A DNA stretch of 64,000 bases from Begonia masoniana (taxonomy: Eukaryota; Streptophyta; Magnoliopsida; Cucurbitales; Begoniaceae): positions 15,221,143 to 15,285,142 of the forward strand of contig CM039502.1 in assembly GCA_022432975.1 (NCBI GenBank), in the 5' to 3' direction. The position numbers and the translations under genes are program-made. Under the pieces are notes generated by a model. The model was not told the DNA's origin. It worked only from the letters and a program-made list of their open reading frames with translations, and searched no databases. Positions 45,762-58,700 of the stretch are shown here, piece by piece; position 1 is the first letter of the stretch, and each line of letters begins with the position of its first letter.

Positions 45762-47456
45762 TATTTTCTGTCACGCCCCTAAATGGAACCCACAACAGAA
45801 CGAGGGGCAACCAACCCAAAAATTGGGTCAACCGTCCAACTCTTAATCTTATTTACTCAAGAAACGCAACGAAAAAATTTAATAATTTAATATAAAGCCC
45901 AGGCCCATATCAGTTGAATTAAAGTAGGTCCAAGGAGTAATACTAAATAATATGATGATATAAGTCCAAATAAATTACAGTGTGCATTAAAGAAATTAAA
46001 GCTTACATATTTCCAATAAATATCCAACCTTAAAATTTAAAATGAGTCTTCCAAGGAAAAATTATTAATTTAGAGAATTTCTGCTTCCGATCCGGTAACT
46101 AAACCTCTTCTTGATTAGATCCTGAAAAATAATAGTAATTTGGGGTGAGTCGACTAAACTCAATAGGGATAGAGTTTATTTTCGGCAGCAATAAAATATG
46201 CATGATTATGTTCAACGATTTATAACATTTTATGAAAGAGATTAAAGACATCGACGCTCGGCGATCGTAGCCATGATTTAAAAACATTGACAATCTGCGG
46301 TCGCACGCCAATTATCCTGATCGGGTTTAGGGTTTTTCGCCCAAGAACATGGCTCATACAGCTGTCCTATTACTTATAGTTAAAACCACAGTTTGCATCA
46401 ATTGATAAAAGTATGCAATTGATAAAAATATGAATGAAACAAATGACATAAAATTAGATAGATATTTTATGCTTTAAATATACTTAACCAAAAATAAAAT
46501 AAATCCCTACCTCGAGTGAACTTACAACAAGTCAGAACTCAATATATCCGCTGGTTCGGATTTCAAGAGTCAAAATATTCATTTAATAGGTGGGTACCTA
46601 TCCAAAATAAAATTGAAAAATTGGGGTTAAAATTTGTATCGTAAATTCCCAACTTCTTTTCTTTAAAGAGATCCATTTATGTTCTGCCGAAATATAGTCT
46701 AATTTCGGTCTAAAGAAAGTTAGATCGCAGTCCAGCTAGAGTCCAAATTCACATTCATGCCAGAATTCTTTATAAAAACTCTCATTCACTAGTATTTATG
46801 CTATTTTAGAATAACAAATGGTTTTTCTAAAAACCCAGGTTTTATCCTTTAATTTCAACCAATATTTACAAATAATAAAGCTATAATCTTATACTCAGCT
46901 GAACCAAAAATATCATCTCAGTGAGGAAACAAAGACTTTAAGGTTGAGTTTTATACCTTCATAATATTGAGATTTTTACATCTAAAAACCAATGATCTGC
47001 AAAAAATTGAGAGATTTAAGTGTGTGAGAGTTATACCTCTGAAGACCAATACAAACAGTCTGATCGGCTCTACCACTACAGAGAGTTTAACACCAAAGAT
47101 TTCAAAGTATCTCTCTTCCAAAATCCACGTAGACAGCACCAATAATCAACTAGATTTGGAAACAGAAGTTTTCAAATCGTTTCTTAGCAAGACCAACAAG
47201 ATTCAAACTACAATACCCATTTCTCTAAACAAGAAAAGAACCGAAGACGCTACAGAAATGGAGAAAGGTTGCTGCACCAAAGGAATAAGCTGGCAGAACA
47301 AGCTTGTGATACACACTGTTCTGGTTTTTTCTCTTTGAGTTACTAGTCGATGAATCTCAAAAATATACACAAACGAGAGAGAGATAAAAATATGGCGGAG
47401 AGGAAAATTAGCATGAGGATTTAATGGGGAGAGAGAGAGGCAGAGACAAGAGACAG

Positions 47457-49137
47457 TGATAAGTGTGTATTTTACACATTTATTTATACTTTTTATACTT
47501 GATTGGATAAGTTTATCTCAAATGTTTGAACGAATTTAATATATTTTGTTTAAGTGTGCAGAATACGTATTTAAAACAGGTAACGACAAAACAGTGAATA
47601 TGGCGATCGATCGCCACAATATCCAGCGATCGATCACCACAAAAGCAATTGGCGAATTTACGCAACGCGATCGATCACCACAGTCCAGCTATCGATCGCC
47701 ACAGGAATTCAAACTTGGAAAGATCAATTACCATAACCTTGGCCGTTAACCTGAGGAAAGGAATAATCACAACCAATTGATCAAGCAAAAAGAAAACATT
47801 AAATAACCTAAAACAGAGAGCGGCGAATCGGGCAAGCAAAGATTTGGCGATTCAGGGTTGACGATTTTGGAAGGAAATGGGCGCAAATTTGGAAAGCTGA
47901 TTATTTTGAATCAGAAACATTAATCGAAGGAAAGGCTAAATCTAATCGATGGATTAAAAAAAGGAAAGAAAGAAATTAATAAAACCAAAAGAGGAGAGGC
48001 TTCAGCGAGAGCGGGGGCTGGCTGTCGGCGACAGAGCTCTCGGCAGAGAAAGATTCTGGCGATTGAGGGCTTTCGGTCTTCAGCGTTGGGAGATTCAGTA
48101 TATTGGGCATTCTCTGGCAGGCGACGATTCAGCAAACAAGAGTGGAGAGTCGGCGATTCTAGATTTGGCGAGCGCAGCAGAGAACGAACCAGCAGATTTC
48201 GGCGTTGGGCGATTGAGGACATTCAGTCTTCAGCGTATTCTGGGCATTCTGTATTCGATCTCCGGCGATTGAGGCGAGCGACGCTTCGGCGATTCGGGAT
48301 TCTGGCGCAGCGGATTTGGCGAGAGTGGAAAGCAGGGAGCGATTCTTCAGAGACATAAAATATACTTTTCTCTTTTACTTTTTCTTTATGAATATCATAA
48401 ATATTATTATTATTTTAGTTTATTTATCATGAACTAAACTTCCGTTCTAGGGTTTCGACGTAACTTTACTATGATTATTTATTTTTCTTGATTCAAGTAT
48501 TTAATTTTCTGTTCCTGTTCTGTGTTGAGTAATCTATTCTGAACGTAATGCTTAGGTTTGCTTGATCACCAAAACTAAGAACTTTAGGGTTAGTTCGGGA
48601 TGCGAGAGCGGAGAATTTAACCGTGCACTGAATAACTTGCCTCAAAAAGGATCCTAGGCTAGAGATAGTTAGGGCGTTTGAGTGGTAATATAATTTCTTG
48701 TTCTTAATGTATTCAATTAATTCTCAGGATTAGAGACCGAGAGGTGATAATTCGTTAATTGAATAAGTTTGTCTTTGCTCGAGAGAGATTGATGAATATT
48801 TTTGTGAAATTGCCATCAACACGAAGGAATAGGAATTAATCACTTGAATTAGGTTTAATAAATAGGATTAGCTAAGTGAAATCGGAACCCTGGATTTTTT
48901 CATCATATAATCTTACTCTTTTAAATTTAAATCTTTTATTTAAATTGTTGTTTGATTTTTATTTGAATTATTTTAGTTTAAAATCCAAAAACCACTTATT
49001 ATTTCTTTTCAAATTAAACTGAAAATTAGATATTCAATATTTAACATTATTATTCCTCGTGGGATCGACACTCGTACTTGTACACACTTTATTACTTTTG
49101 CGACACGTGCACTTGCGTATCACGATTTTTCGCAACA
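47457..49137 (+). mobile_element. Solo Athila-type LTR (1681 bp) with target-site duplication GACAG
   Basis: It runs from TGATAAGTGTGT to TTTTTCGCAACA, flanked by GACAG at 47452-47456 and 49138-49142. The uninterrupted homologous LTR at 38330-38345 shows the empty site. It belongs to the same family as the LTRs at 52118-53818 and 61217-62916 but is inverted and diverged. Near its 5' end it has four sites of the GCGATCGATCRCCAC type (47600-47705). Confidence 0.93.
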
Positions 49138-49281
49138 GACAGAAAGCAAGGGTTTCAGACGCAAGAGAAAAGAAAAAAAAATGAAAACAAACAAAAGCTT
49201 TTGCAGAGGAGAGTTTATGGAGAGGGTGACGGAGACAGGAGAACAGAAAGGGAGGTGAGTGATTAATGAGAGAAGAAAACT

Positions 49282-50250
49282 GTTGAGCTCCGACCTGAAA
49301 ATAGGACTCAAGAACTCGAAGAAGACCGTTAGTTCCCGGGTGACACAAAACCTACAAATCCGAGAATAAATAATGCAAAAGAAATAACAAACGTGCTCGG
49401 AATTTAACGAAATTTTAAGTGAGTCTTGTGAAGTGAGTGAGATGTGTGCTGGTGAAAAACGTGGTCCAGATTTGTTGAGATGAAGGATTTATGGACTGTT
49501 TTCTGAGAATCGGCCAATGAGTACTTCAATGGAGCTTTTGGCAAGAGTTTCTTCCAAGGAAGAGAACTCGATTCAAGGAATCGGTTACAACAACTTCTTG
49601 CTTCTTTCCACTCTCAAAAGAATGGAGAAGAAGATGGAAAATCCGTTCTTACAAGCTACCAAACTTGAAGATCGGTTTCAGGGGCGCAACCCCTCAGTTG
49701 TTGTCAACCGAGCTTACCTTGGAAGCTCCTTGCTCCAAGTTTTCTTCTATTGAGAGAGAAATCCGTTGGTGCTCATAAAAATCATCTAATAAAGTTACAA
49801 ACACCAATGCCATGAATATATAGACCTAATGGTGGGCTTGGGCTTGGAGGGGTTTGATGGACCATCATTTGGGCTTGAGCCAAGTCTTCAACTTTAATGG
49901 GCGAAGGCATAAACCAACCCACCAACTAATCCTAACATTCATTTAATCCTAACATTCATCTAATAAAGTTTAAACAAGAAGGCTAATGTTTTCCAATAAT
50001 TTTGAAATTTCAAAAAAGCAACAAATATCAAAACTCGGGAAGACAAATTCCCATGTGAGCATTAAGGTGCCTCTTTAGTCTTTCCACATGATGAGATGCT
50101 TTGGTTGGTCGACGTCCCCAGCTTTAATCTCTCACTTCAAGTCATCCACGATGTCTTCTAAGTCTTCACACGAACCATGACCTGCAAAAGAGACAAGTAT
50201 GTTAGTTAAAGTGTGGGCTCAGTTCTGGGATCGTGTAATGGGCCTATGGG
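49282..50250. mobile_element. Unidentified insertion of about 970 bp, flanked by a duplicated LTR piece of about 116 bp
   Basis: LTR sequence from GAAAAGAAAAAAAATG to GAAGAAAACT occurs just before the insert (49166-49281) and again just after it (50251-50366). The insert begins TGTTGAGCTCCGACC. It contains an ORF of 78 codons at 49517, which I do not recognise, and has no recognisable gag, pol or inverted ends. It may be the LTR of another copia-type element or part of a segmental duplication. Confidence 0.5.
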
Positions 50251-50423
50251 GAAAAGAAAAAAAATGAAAACAAACAAAAGCTTCTACAGAGGAGAGTTTA
50301 TGGAGAGGGTGAGGGAGACAGGAGAACAGAGAGGGAGGTGAGTGATTAATGAAGAAAGAAAACTTTTCCAAAACGTTTACTTCTTTGACGAAATGCCCCC
50401 CATTTAAGATGGTGGGTCTCACA

Positions 50424-51179
50424 CCTGCTCTAGAACCTTCTTGACCAAATATTTATCCAATGTTGTTCCAGCTGGTTCATCGTTATAGTCCCCTTCATCT
50501 TTGTCCTCCTCCTCCTCCTCTTCTTCTTCTTCTTCTTCTTCTTCTTCTTCTTCTTCTTCTTCCCTTTCTTCTGCAACTTGGACGGAGTAGGTCGTACCCA
50601 TTCAAGCTACCTCAATGGAAAAATCACAAATATGGTGCCGATCCTTTCAAGACTGAATGATTGTCATACCAGATGAGGGAGGAATAACAACGCATTTTCA
50701 GATAAAATTCCAGTAAATTGTAAATTAATCGATGATATTGAAGAAACCGAAAAGCGACGATTGAATTGGGGAGAAAGGGTAGCAAGATCTGCACGGATTG
50801 CAGAGAATGAGGGAAGTTCCCAATATGAATGCGATAGCATAGTGAGCAAAATGGCAGTGGATGTGGACGTGGATGTGAGGGAGAACGGTGGATCTGGCTG
50901 CGTCATTTGGAATTTCCTGCGTAATTTTTTTGGCATTGTAGATGGGGTCGCTTGAAGATTTGATCGGAGAATCAATACGACAAATTTCAATATAATTTAT
51001 TGAAAAAAAAATTATAAAATAGTGTAATATTTAAATTAACCATAGTATGAGATATTTAAAAAATGGTTAAAATCATTTTAAACCTCAAAGTTTGTGTTTG
51101 GATTAAAAAAACCCTCAAAGTATGTTTATACTAAAAATAACCTTAAACTATCAAAAACCTAGCAAAAAACCCCTCGCGG
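50424..51179. other. Non-LTR segment, possible exon remains and a CTC/TTC microsatellite
   Basis: A GA/CT-rich microsatellite (about 50506-50562) makes a minus-strand ORF (50601-50419) encoding a poly-Glu stretch and then DEPAGTTLDKYLVKKVLEQ up to the LTR border. Open frames on both strands at 50664-50990 are not recognised. From about 51060 to 51180 the sequence (CCTTAAACTATCAAAAACC) resembles the outer part of the MULE ends at 17550. No gene can be asserted. Confidence 0.3.
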
Positions 51180-51977
51180 TTAATCGATAACTCCCTGGTT
51201 CTGAAATTTACACAGATCGGCTAACCGTTCTAACAGGTTGAATGCCTCCTCTTCCGTCTTTTGTAATAGTGATCCACCAGCCGCTGAGTTGACAAGAGTC
51301 CGTGTAGAAACTGATAAACCAATGAAGAATGTCTGTATTTGCATCCATTGTGGTAGACCATGTTGGGGGCATCTTCTTAAAAGCTCCTTGAATCGGCCCC
51401 ATGCTTCATAGATTGTCTCACCATCAAATTGAGCAAAATTGGTGATTTCATTACGGAGTTTCGCCATCTTTTCAAAGGGAAAGAACTTGGATAGAAATTT
51501 CTGCACTAATTCATTCCACGTGGTAATTGAATCCGAAGGTAAGGAGTTCAACCAATTCTTTGCGCGATCTCTTAGTGTGAAGGGGAATAACCTGAGCTTG
51601 ATAGCATCCTCAGAGACATTATGGTATTTAAAAGTATCACAGATCTCGACGAAGCTAGCAATATGATCCTTAGGGTCCTCATTAGGCATACCACAAAATT
51701 GATACTGTTGGATCATTTGTATTGTTCCCGGCTTTATTTCAAAATTATTGCATGTGATAGCAGGTTTCCGAATTGCTGATTGAATCCCGTCCATGGATGG
51801 CATAACATAATCGAGCAAAGTTCGTCGTCCGACCTCTGCCACTTCAACCCTCTGTTGTAGATTTGCATTTTGATCATCTGCCATAATTGCTTGTTTTGTT
51901 TCCCTTCGATTTCGGCGACAAGTTCGTTCAATTTCAAGGTCGATAGGGATTAGGTTGGCAGTACCTAATTTTCGCAT
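51180..51977 (-). pseudogene. Truncated second gag of the Athila-like array
   Basis: From the ATG at 51977 to about 51228 it is essentially identical to the gag start of the full element (61079 to about 60330), from MRKLGTANLIPIDLEIERT to EEEAFNLLE. Below 51228 the sequence differs and a stop follows at 51180. It lies downstream (minus strand) of the LTR 52118-53818, complete with its own primer site, so that LTR acts as the 3' LTR of one copy and the 5' LTR of the next. Confidence 0.85.
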
Positions 51978-52014
51978 ACACCTGTAATGTGCAAATAATG
52001 TAATGTAAGCCTAG

Positions 52015-52046
<32 letters not shown>

Positions 52047-52117
52047 TTCAAATATCAACTAAAATAAAATAATTCAATAATAACAAAATTAATTCCCCGG
52101 CAACGGCGCCAAAAACT

Positions 52118-53818
52118 TGTTGCGAAAAATCGTACTACGCAAGTGCACGTGTCGCAGAAGTAATAAAGTGTATATAAAAGTACGAGTGTCGATCCCACGA
52201 GGAATAATTGTGTTAAATAATGAATATTTAATTTTTAGCTTAATTTGAAAAGAAATAATAAAGTTGGTAATTTTGATTTTTAAACTAAAATTAATTCAAT
52301 TTAAATTAATTAGTAAATTAAATAGCAATTGCAAAAATTAAATGATTAAGATTTTATAATGGGAAAAACCTAGGGTTCCGATTTCACTTAGCTAATCCTA
52401 TTTATTTAACCTAATTCAAATCTTTAATTTCTATTCCAATGTGTTGATGGCAATTTCACAAAAATATTTATCAATCTCTCTCGAGCAAGGATAAATTTAT
52501 TCAATTAACGAATTATTACCTCTCGGTCTCTAATCCTGAGAATTAATTAAACACATTAGGAACAAGAAATTATAATACCACTCAAACGTCCTAACTATCT
52601 CTAGTCTAGGATCCTTTTTAAGGTAATCTGTTCAGTGCACGGTTAAATTCTCCGCTCTCGCATCCCGAATTAACCCTAAAATTCTTAGTTTTGGTGATCA
52701 GGCAAACCTAAGTATTATTTCAGAATAAATTACTCAACACAGAAAAGGAACAGAAAATTAAGAACTTGAATTAAGAAAAATAAATAATCATAGTAAAGTT
52801 ACGTCGAAACCCTAGAACGAAAAGTTAGTTCATGCTAATAGAATTAAAAACGATAATAATAAAATAGTGCATAATCAAATAGAAGAAATAAAAATAATAG
52901 AAATAAAAAGAAAAGAAAAACTAGTTAAAAATGCTTCTCTTCGCTGCTGCTGGTCGCCAAATCGCAGATTACTCTGCTCTGTAAATCGCCCAACGTTTCT
53001 CTGCCAAGGTTCGCCGAATCGCCGACTCTCGTTGCTCGCCAGAATCACCGACTCTGCCGAATCCAGAATCGCTCAACGCCGAATCGTGAATCGCTTCTCG
53101 CCAGAACCGCCGAAGCTTCCTCTCTGCCGCGTTCCCAAAATCACAGACTCGGCGCCTGTCAAAATCGCCGAGCTCCGATCGACTCTTGCTGCCCGCCAAA
53201 ATCCCTCTTCCTCAATCGCCGAATCTTCGCTTGCCCCTCGTTCGCTGCTCTGAAAGTTGCTGAACTCTCCAAAATCACAGCCTCCTCAAGTTGCCGCCTC
53301 CCTGTTTTGGTTTTATTAATTTCTTTCTTTCCTTTTTTTTTTTTAATCCATGGATTAGATTTAGCCTTTCCAAATTTGCGCCCCACCGAATCACTGCTTG
53401 TTTCCAAAATCGTTGACTCTCCTCTTCTGTTGCTTTGTTTTAGGTTATATCCTTCCTCTAATTAGATCAATGACTTTGATTCTCTGATTCTTACATTGAC
53501 GGTCCAGCAGCAAACTTTCTAAAATTGAATTAATGTGGCGATTAGTCGCTGGACGGTGGCGATTGATTACCACAGCCTCTGTTTTTCTTGTGCAAAATTT
53601 CTGTTGTTGTTTTTGGATATTGTGGTGATCAATCGCTGGACTTTGTGGAGATCGATCGCCATTTTATTGTTTTACCACTATTTTGTCTTTCTCCCTGTTT
53701 TAAATACGTTTTCTGCACACTTAAACAAAACTCATCAAATACTTTCACACATTTGAGAATAAACTTATCAAATCAAGTGTAAAAAGTATAAATAAGTGTG
53801 TAAATTACACACTTATCA
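52118..53818 (-). repeat. Middle LTR of the Athila-like array
   Basis: The plus strand runs from TGTTGCGAAAAATC to ACACTTATCA (1701 bp). The purine tract (GTTTGGGGGTG on the minus strand) adjoins it at 53819. It contains variant sites of the GCGATCGATC motif near 53540-53665 and a Ser/Arg-rich chance ORF. Confidence 0.93.
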
Positions 53819-55528
53819 CACCCCCAAACTTGAATGAAAGCTTGTCCTCAAGCGAACAAAATATAACTCAGTTAACACAGAGATAATTCTGATCAAATAT
53901 AAAATGCTCAATGTAATATAATGGTAAAACAATCTGAATCAAAGCTTTCGGTAATTTGTCTCAGCTAGAAAAACTCATACTAACAACACCAAGTGTAACA
54001 CTTTGCGAAAGAAATAACTCATATTAGTGCATTGACAATAACTTACTTAGAAATCCACGTGTGTGTGTGTGTTTATTCTTATCTTCATCTAATTGTTGGT
54101 TCAACTAATGTAGCTACAGGTAAGGATATCATTCTCATTTCACTCGGGATCGCTCCAGTCACTCTAATCATTCACTAGTCTTGCCCACTATCCAACTAAT
54201 AGCAAATATCCATAAATCAAAAACAAAAGTCAATAGGTCTTCACAAGCTTGTAATGAAAGGCCGGGTTAAGGGGTAGGGATTTTATGGATTCAAGCGAAT
54301 ACTTAGAGCACCACTCATTCCTCCTTATTTCATCCAATCAAAAATTTCTTCCAATCACTTACTCACTTATTGAATTTGCTCAAACTTTCTTTCCTTTGTT
54401 CACCTCCAAATTTGATTCACTCAATATCACTCAACTCAACTCCTTTGTCATTATTACAAAACTAAATCAATACAAACATATTATTCACGGAGAATAAAAA
54501 AAATACTAGAAAGAAAACTAAATTGTCAAACTTGCTTCTTTTCTTTTCTTTTCTTTTTCTTTTTCTTTCTTTTTTTTTTTTTCAATTGACAAATAACGTA
54601 AATACAACGACTTAATATTCTAAAACGAAACAGATGACAAAGGAGTTGCTTTTGATTTTCACCATTTCCTCCAACTTTCCCTTAATTTAGATCAATATCC
54701 CCGTGCTCAATAAATAAGGTAAGAGAAATATATAAGCTAGGCTAATTTCAAGTGACAAATGAATTGTAAATAATAGGCTCAAAAGGGTGACTATGGGTGT
54801 CATTAAATGACACAACAAGGTAGGCTCATAAAGCTCAAACGGTTCAAAGATGGCCTAAATCATTCTTTTATTTCTGAAAAATTTCAATTGCATTCGTGAA
54901 TAATGGGCAAAACTAAGAAAGATTTTCCTCTCAATGTTCTCACTATCAATGGTTTTGACTGGAGTTACACTCCCTCACCGTGTTTACGCTCGATCACTCC
55001 CTTACTGTGTTTGGGTTTCACTCTCAGTAGACTACACAAATATCACCAACAAATAGAATCAAATAAGAATAAAACGTGCTCAAAGTTTGTGAAGATAACT
55101 ATGTAAGCTCTAATCAATGCAAACTAAAACAAATCACTCTTTTACTCAGCATTTCTCAAGGAATTAAAGCATGAATCAATCATTTAAATCATCATCGACA
55201 CCTCAACCAAGATTTCAGATTGCAATACCAAAATATATCAAAGTGCTAAGATACGCTAAAATCACCCCCAAACTTAAAATAGACATTGTCCTCAATGGAT
55301 AAAAAATATAGGGTAAAAGTCGCGTACCTTATAATGTCTTGAGCTGGTCGTGGAGTTTCGGTCGAAGGAGTAATCGAGCAGAAGAGCTTATTTTTTTTTT
55401 TTTTTTTTTAACAAATATTACTATCTTGAAAACGTGAAAACCAAAATAATACAAATAAAATAAAAATAAAAAGAAAACTAAATAAAAATAAAAAGAATAA
55501 TAATAAAAAGTAAAAGAACAGTGACAAA

Positions 55529-55580
<52 letters not shown>

Positions 55581-55739
55581 GTAATATTAATAATAATAAA
55601 AAATAAATAAGTAATTAAAGATAATAATAATAATATGACTAATAATAATAATATAAAATGAGAACTAAATAAATAGATAAATGGGTTACCTCCCACCAAG
55701 TGCTTAATTTACCGTCTTCAGCCAGACGTCCCACTGAAA
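53819..55739 (-). other. Non-coding region between integrase and the LTR of the Athila-like element
   Basis: In Athila relatives an envelope-like ORF often lies here; none is visible. The stretch holds a TG run (54061), a CT/T-rich tract (54536-54582), a T run (55390) and a TAA microsatellite (about 55533-55590). The purine tract is at its left end. Confidence 0.6.
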
Positions 55740-58700
55740 TCAGTCCTCGGGTATGAGTTGAGTTACGGACGAGTCACTTGGGATATCGCCGCCAAAGTAG
55801 GGTTTCACTCGTTGGCCGTTCACCTTGAATGTCGTGTCATCAGCCCCTCGTAACTCGATCGCTCCGTGAGAGAATACTTGCACCACCGTGAAAGGACCCG
55901 ACCATCTCGACTTAAATTTCCCTGGAAACAATTTCAAACGGGAGTTAAATAAAAGTACCTGTTGTCCTGGGAATAGCTCTTTCTCCACGATGTGCTTGTC
56001 GTGCCATGCTTTGGTCTTTTCCTTGTATATTTTGGAATTCTCATACGCATTATTTCTCAGTTCGTCCAGCTCATTGATTTGTAGAAGACGTTTCTGGCCT
56101 GTGGCTGTTAACTCAAAATTCAGCTTCTTCATTGCCCACAACGCACGATGTTCCACCGGTAAATGACATGCTTTTCCGAATACCAACCTATATGGTGACA
56201 TACCCAGAGGGGTTTTGAATGCGGTCCGGTATGCCCATAAAGCATCATCCAACTTGCGAGCCCAATCTTTTCTTGAATTTGCAACTGTTTTCTCAAGGAT
56301 CTTCTTCACTTCTCGATTAGAGACTTCGGCCTGTCCGTTTGATTGAGGGTGATATCCCAATGCCTTGCGATGCTTAACCCCATATTTATTTAGTAGTGCT
56401 GCAAACTGTCTATTGCAGAAGTGAGTTCCCTCGTCACTAATGATAGCTCGAGGTGTGCCAAAGCGAGTAAAAATATTCTTCTGTAGAAAACGCAAGACCA
56501 CTTTGCCATCATTGGTTGGGGAGGCTATCGCCTCAACCCACTTGGAAACATAATCCACCGCCAAAAGAATATATTTGTTATTGTACGACGATGGAAACGG
56601 TCCCATAAAGTCAATACCCCATACATCAAACAGCTCAACCTCCAAAATATTAGTCAAAGGCATCTCATTACGGCGAGAAATATTACCGGTCCGTTGACAT
56701 CGATCACAAGTGACAACAAATGAATATGCATCTTTAAACAAAGAGGGCCAATAAAAACCACACTGAAGTACCTTAGCTGCTGTTCGTTGTCCACCAAAGT
56801 GTCCGCCACATTCCAGAGAATGGCAGTGTTTCAATACAGAGTGCACTTCGTCTTCTGGGATACAACGTCGGATGATTTGATCGGCACAATGTTTATATAA
56901 AATCGGCTCTTCCCAATAGTATCGCTTGACATCGGCAAAGAACTTCTTCTTTTGGTGATGCGACAAATCAGACGGTATAACCCCACTGGCAAGAAAATTC
57001 ACATAATCAGCATACCATGGTAACGCTTCGATTGCAATGATCTTCTCATCTGGAAAGTCTTCAGCTATTTGAACGTCACTATCTGATACATGAGCTCGTG
57101 TTTCCAACCGAGATAAGTGATCAGCCACCAAATTTTCTGTGCCTTTCTTGTCCTTTATCACAATATCAAACTCCTGCAGAAGTAATACCCAACGAATCAA
57201 CCGAGGCTTGGCATCCTTCTTTTCCATCAAATATTTAATAGCCGAATGATCCGTATAGACTGTGACTTTGTTGCCGATAACATAGGGACGGAACTTGTCA
57301 AATGCGAAGACTACTGCTAACAATTCTTTCTCAGTGGTGGCGTAGTTTAGTTGAGCATCATTAAGAGTGCGGCTGGCATAATAAATTGTATGAAATACTT
57401 TATCCTTTCTCTGCCCCAGAACTGCTCCTACTGCGAAGTCACTGGCATCACTCATGATTTCAAATGGTAGTTCCCAATCAGGTGCGACTATGATGGGTGC
57501 CGATACAAGTTTCTCCTTCAACACATTGAACGCTGCAAGACACTCAGCAGTAAAAACAAATGGTACTCCATTCTCCAATAACTTACATAGTGGTTTGGTG
57601 ATCTTAGAAAAATCTTTTATGAACCTCCGGTAGAATCCTGCATGCCCTAGAAAACTCCGCACTCCTTTTACTGTCGTCGGCGGTGGTAACTTTTCGATTG
57701 CTACAATCTTTGCTCGGTCCACCTCAATACCTTGTGCTGAAATACGATGGCCCAATACAATACCCTCTTTCACCATGAAGTGACACTTCTCCCAATTAAG
57801 TACTAGATTTGTCTCAACACACCTTTCGAGCACCTTGGACAGATTATTCAAACATGAGTCAAATGAAGATCCAAATACTGAAAAGTCATCCATGAAGACT
57901 TCTATAAAGCGCTCCACCATATCTGAGAAAATAGCCATCATGCATCTTTGAAATGTAGCAGGTGCATTGCATAACCCGAAAGGCATCCGACGGAATGCAA
58001 AAGTACCATAGGGGCATGTAAAAGTCGTCTTTTCTTGATCTTCTGGGGCAATGGCAATCTGATTATATCCGGAATACCCATCGAGAAAGCAATAATATTC
58101 GTGCCCGGCAAGTCTATCCAACATCTGATCAATGAATGGCAATGGGAAGTGATCTTTGCGTGTAGCCTTGTTCAATTTCCGATAATCTATACAAATTCGC
58201 CAACCAGTGACTGTTCTAGATGCAATCAACTCATCATTCTCATTCTTGACAACTGTCATTCCACTTTTCTTTGGCACACACTGCACTGGACTCACCCATG
58301 AACTGTCTGAGATCGGATAGATAACTCCGGCGTCCAACCACTTTAAAACCTCCTTTCGCACAACTTCTTTCATGGCTGGATTTAAACAGCGTTGATGCTC
58401 TACAGATGGTCAATGCTCTTCTTCCATTAAAATCCGATGCATGCAAAATGAAGAGCTGATTCCTTTGATATCTGACAGTGTCCACCCTATAGCCACTTTG
58501 TATGTCCGAAGTATACGCAACAATTTCTCTTCCTCCGTCTTAGATAAGTCACCTGCAATAATGACTGGAAGAGTGGAGTTAGCACCAATAAATGCATACC
58601 TGAGGTGAGACGGCAGTGGCTTTAGCTCCAACTCAGGTGGGCTCTCAATAGAAGGTAAGACTCTAACTGGTGGCTCCCCCAAACTTTCGAAATACCTTCT

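Larger units (their letters stand above)
37333..50423 (-). mobile_element. Tekay/Del-like Ty3/gypsy retrotransposon with nested insertions
   Basis: On the minus strand: 5' LTR (50423 to 45769, with two insertions), tRNA-Met primer site, gag, protease, RT (interrupted by a solo LTR), RNase H, integrase with a chromodomain-like tail, polypurine tract, 3' LTR (38540 to the gap). RT before integrase gives the gypsy order, and the C-terminal VPLVRVPWKNH...ATWELE segment is of the chromovirus type. The coding region has many stops and shifts. The two LTRs differ by a few percent by eye, so the insertion is old relative to the Athila-like copy to its right. Confidence 0.87.
45769..50423 (-). repeat. 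5' LTR of the Tekay-like element, carrying two insertions
   Basis: The plus strand begins TGTCACGCCCC and ends GGGTCTCACA. LTR-proper pieces are 45769-47456, 49138-49281 and about 50251-50423. They are interrupted by a solo Athila-type LTR and by an unidentified insert. The LTR ORF at 46967-47338 parallels 37854-38225. Confidence 0.83.

Noticed and set aside
50419..50601. Poly-glutamate protein as a gene
   Set aside because: The Glu run comes from a CTC/TTC microsatellite, and the frame ends at an LTR border. Kept only as a possible exon remnant.
52867..53253. Arg/Ser-rich ORF in the Athila LTR (also 61966-62352)
   Set aside because: It reads through degenerate TCGCCGAATC-type repeats and is present in both LTRs only because they are identical. 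No homology or codon bias was seen.
55478..55699. Hydrophobic Ile-rich ORF as a membrane protein
   Set aside because: Produced by a TAA/ATT microsatellite.
53819..55739. Envelope-like gene of the Athila-like element
   Set aside because: Expected at this position in the lineage, but no open frame of useful length or transmembrane pattern exists on the minus strand.
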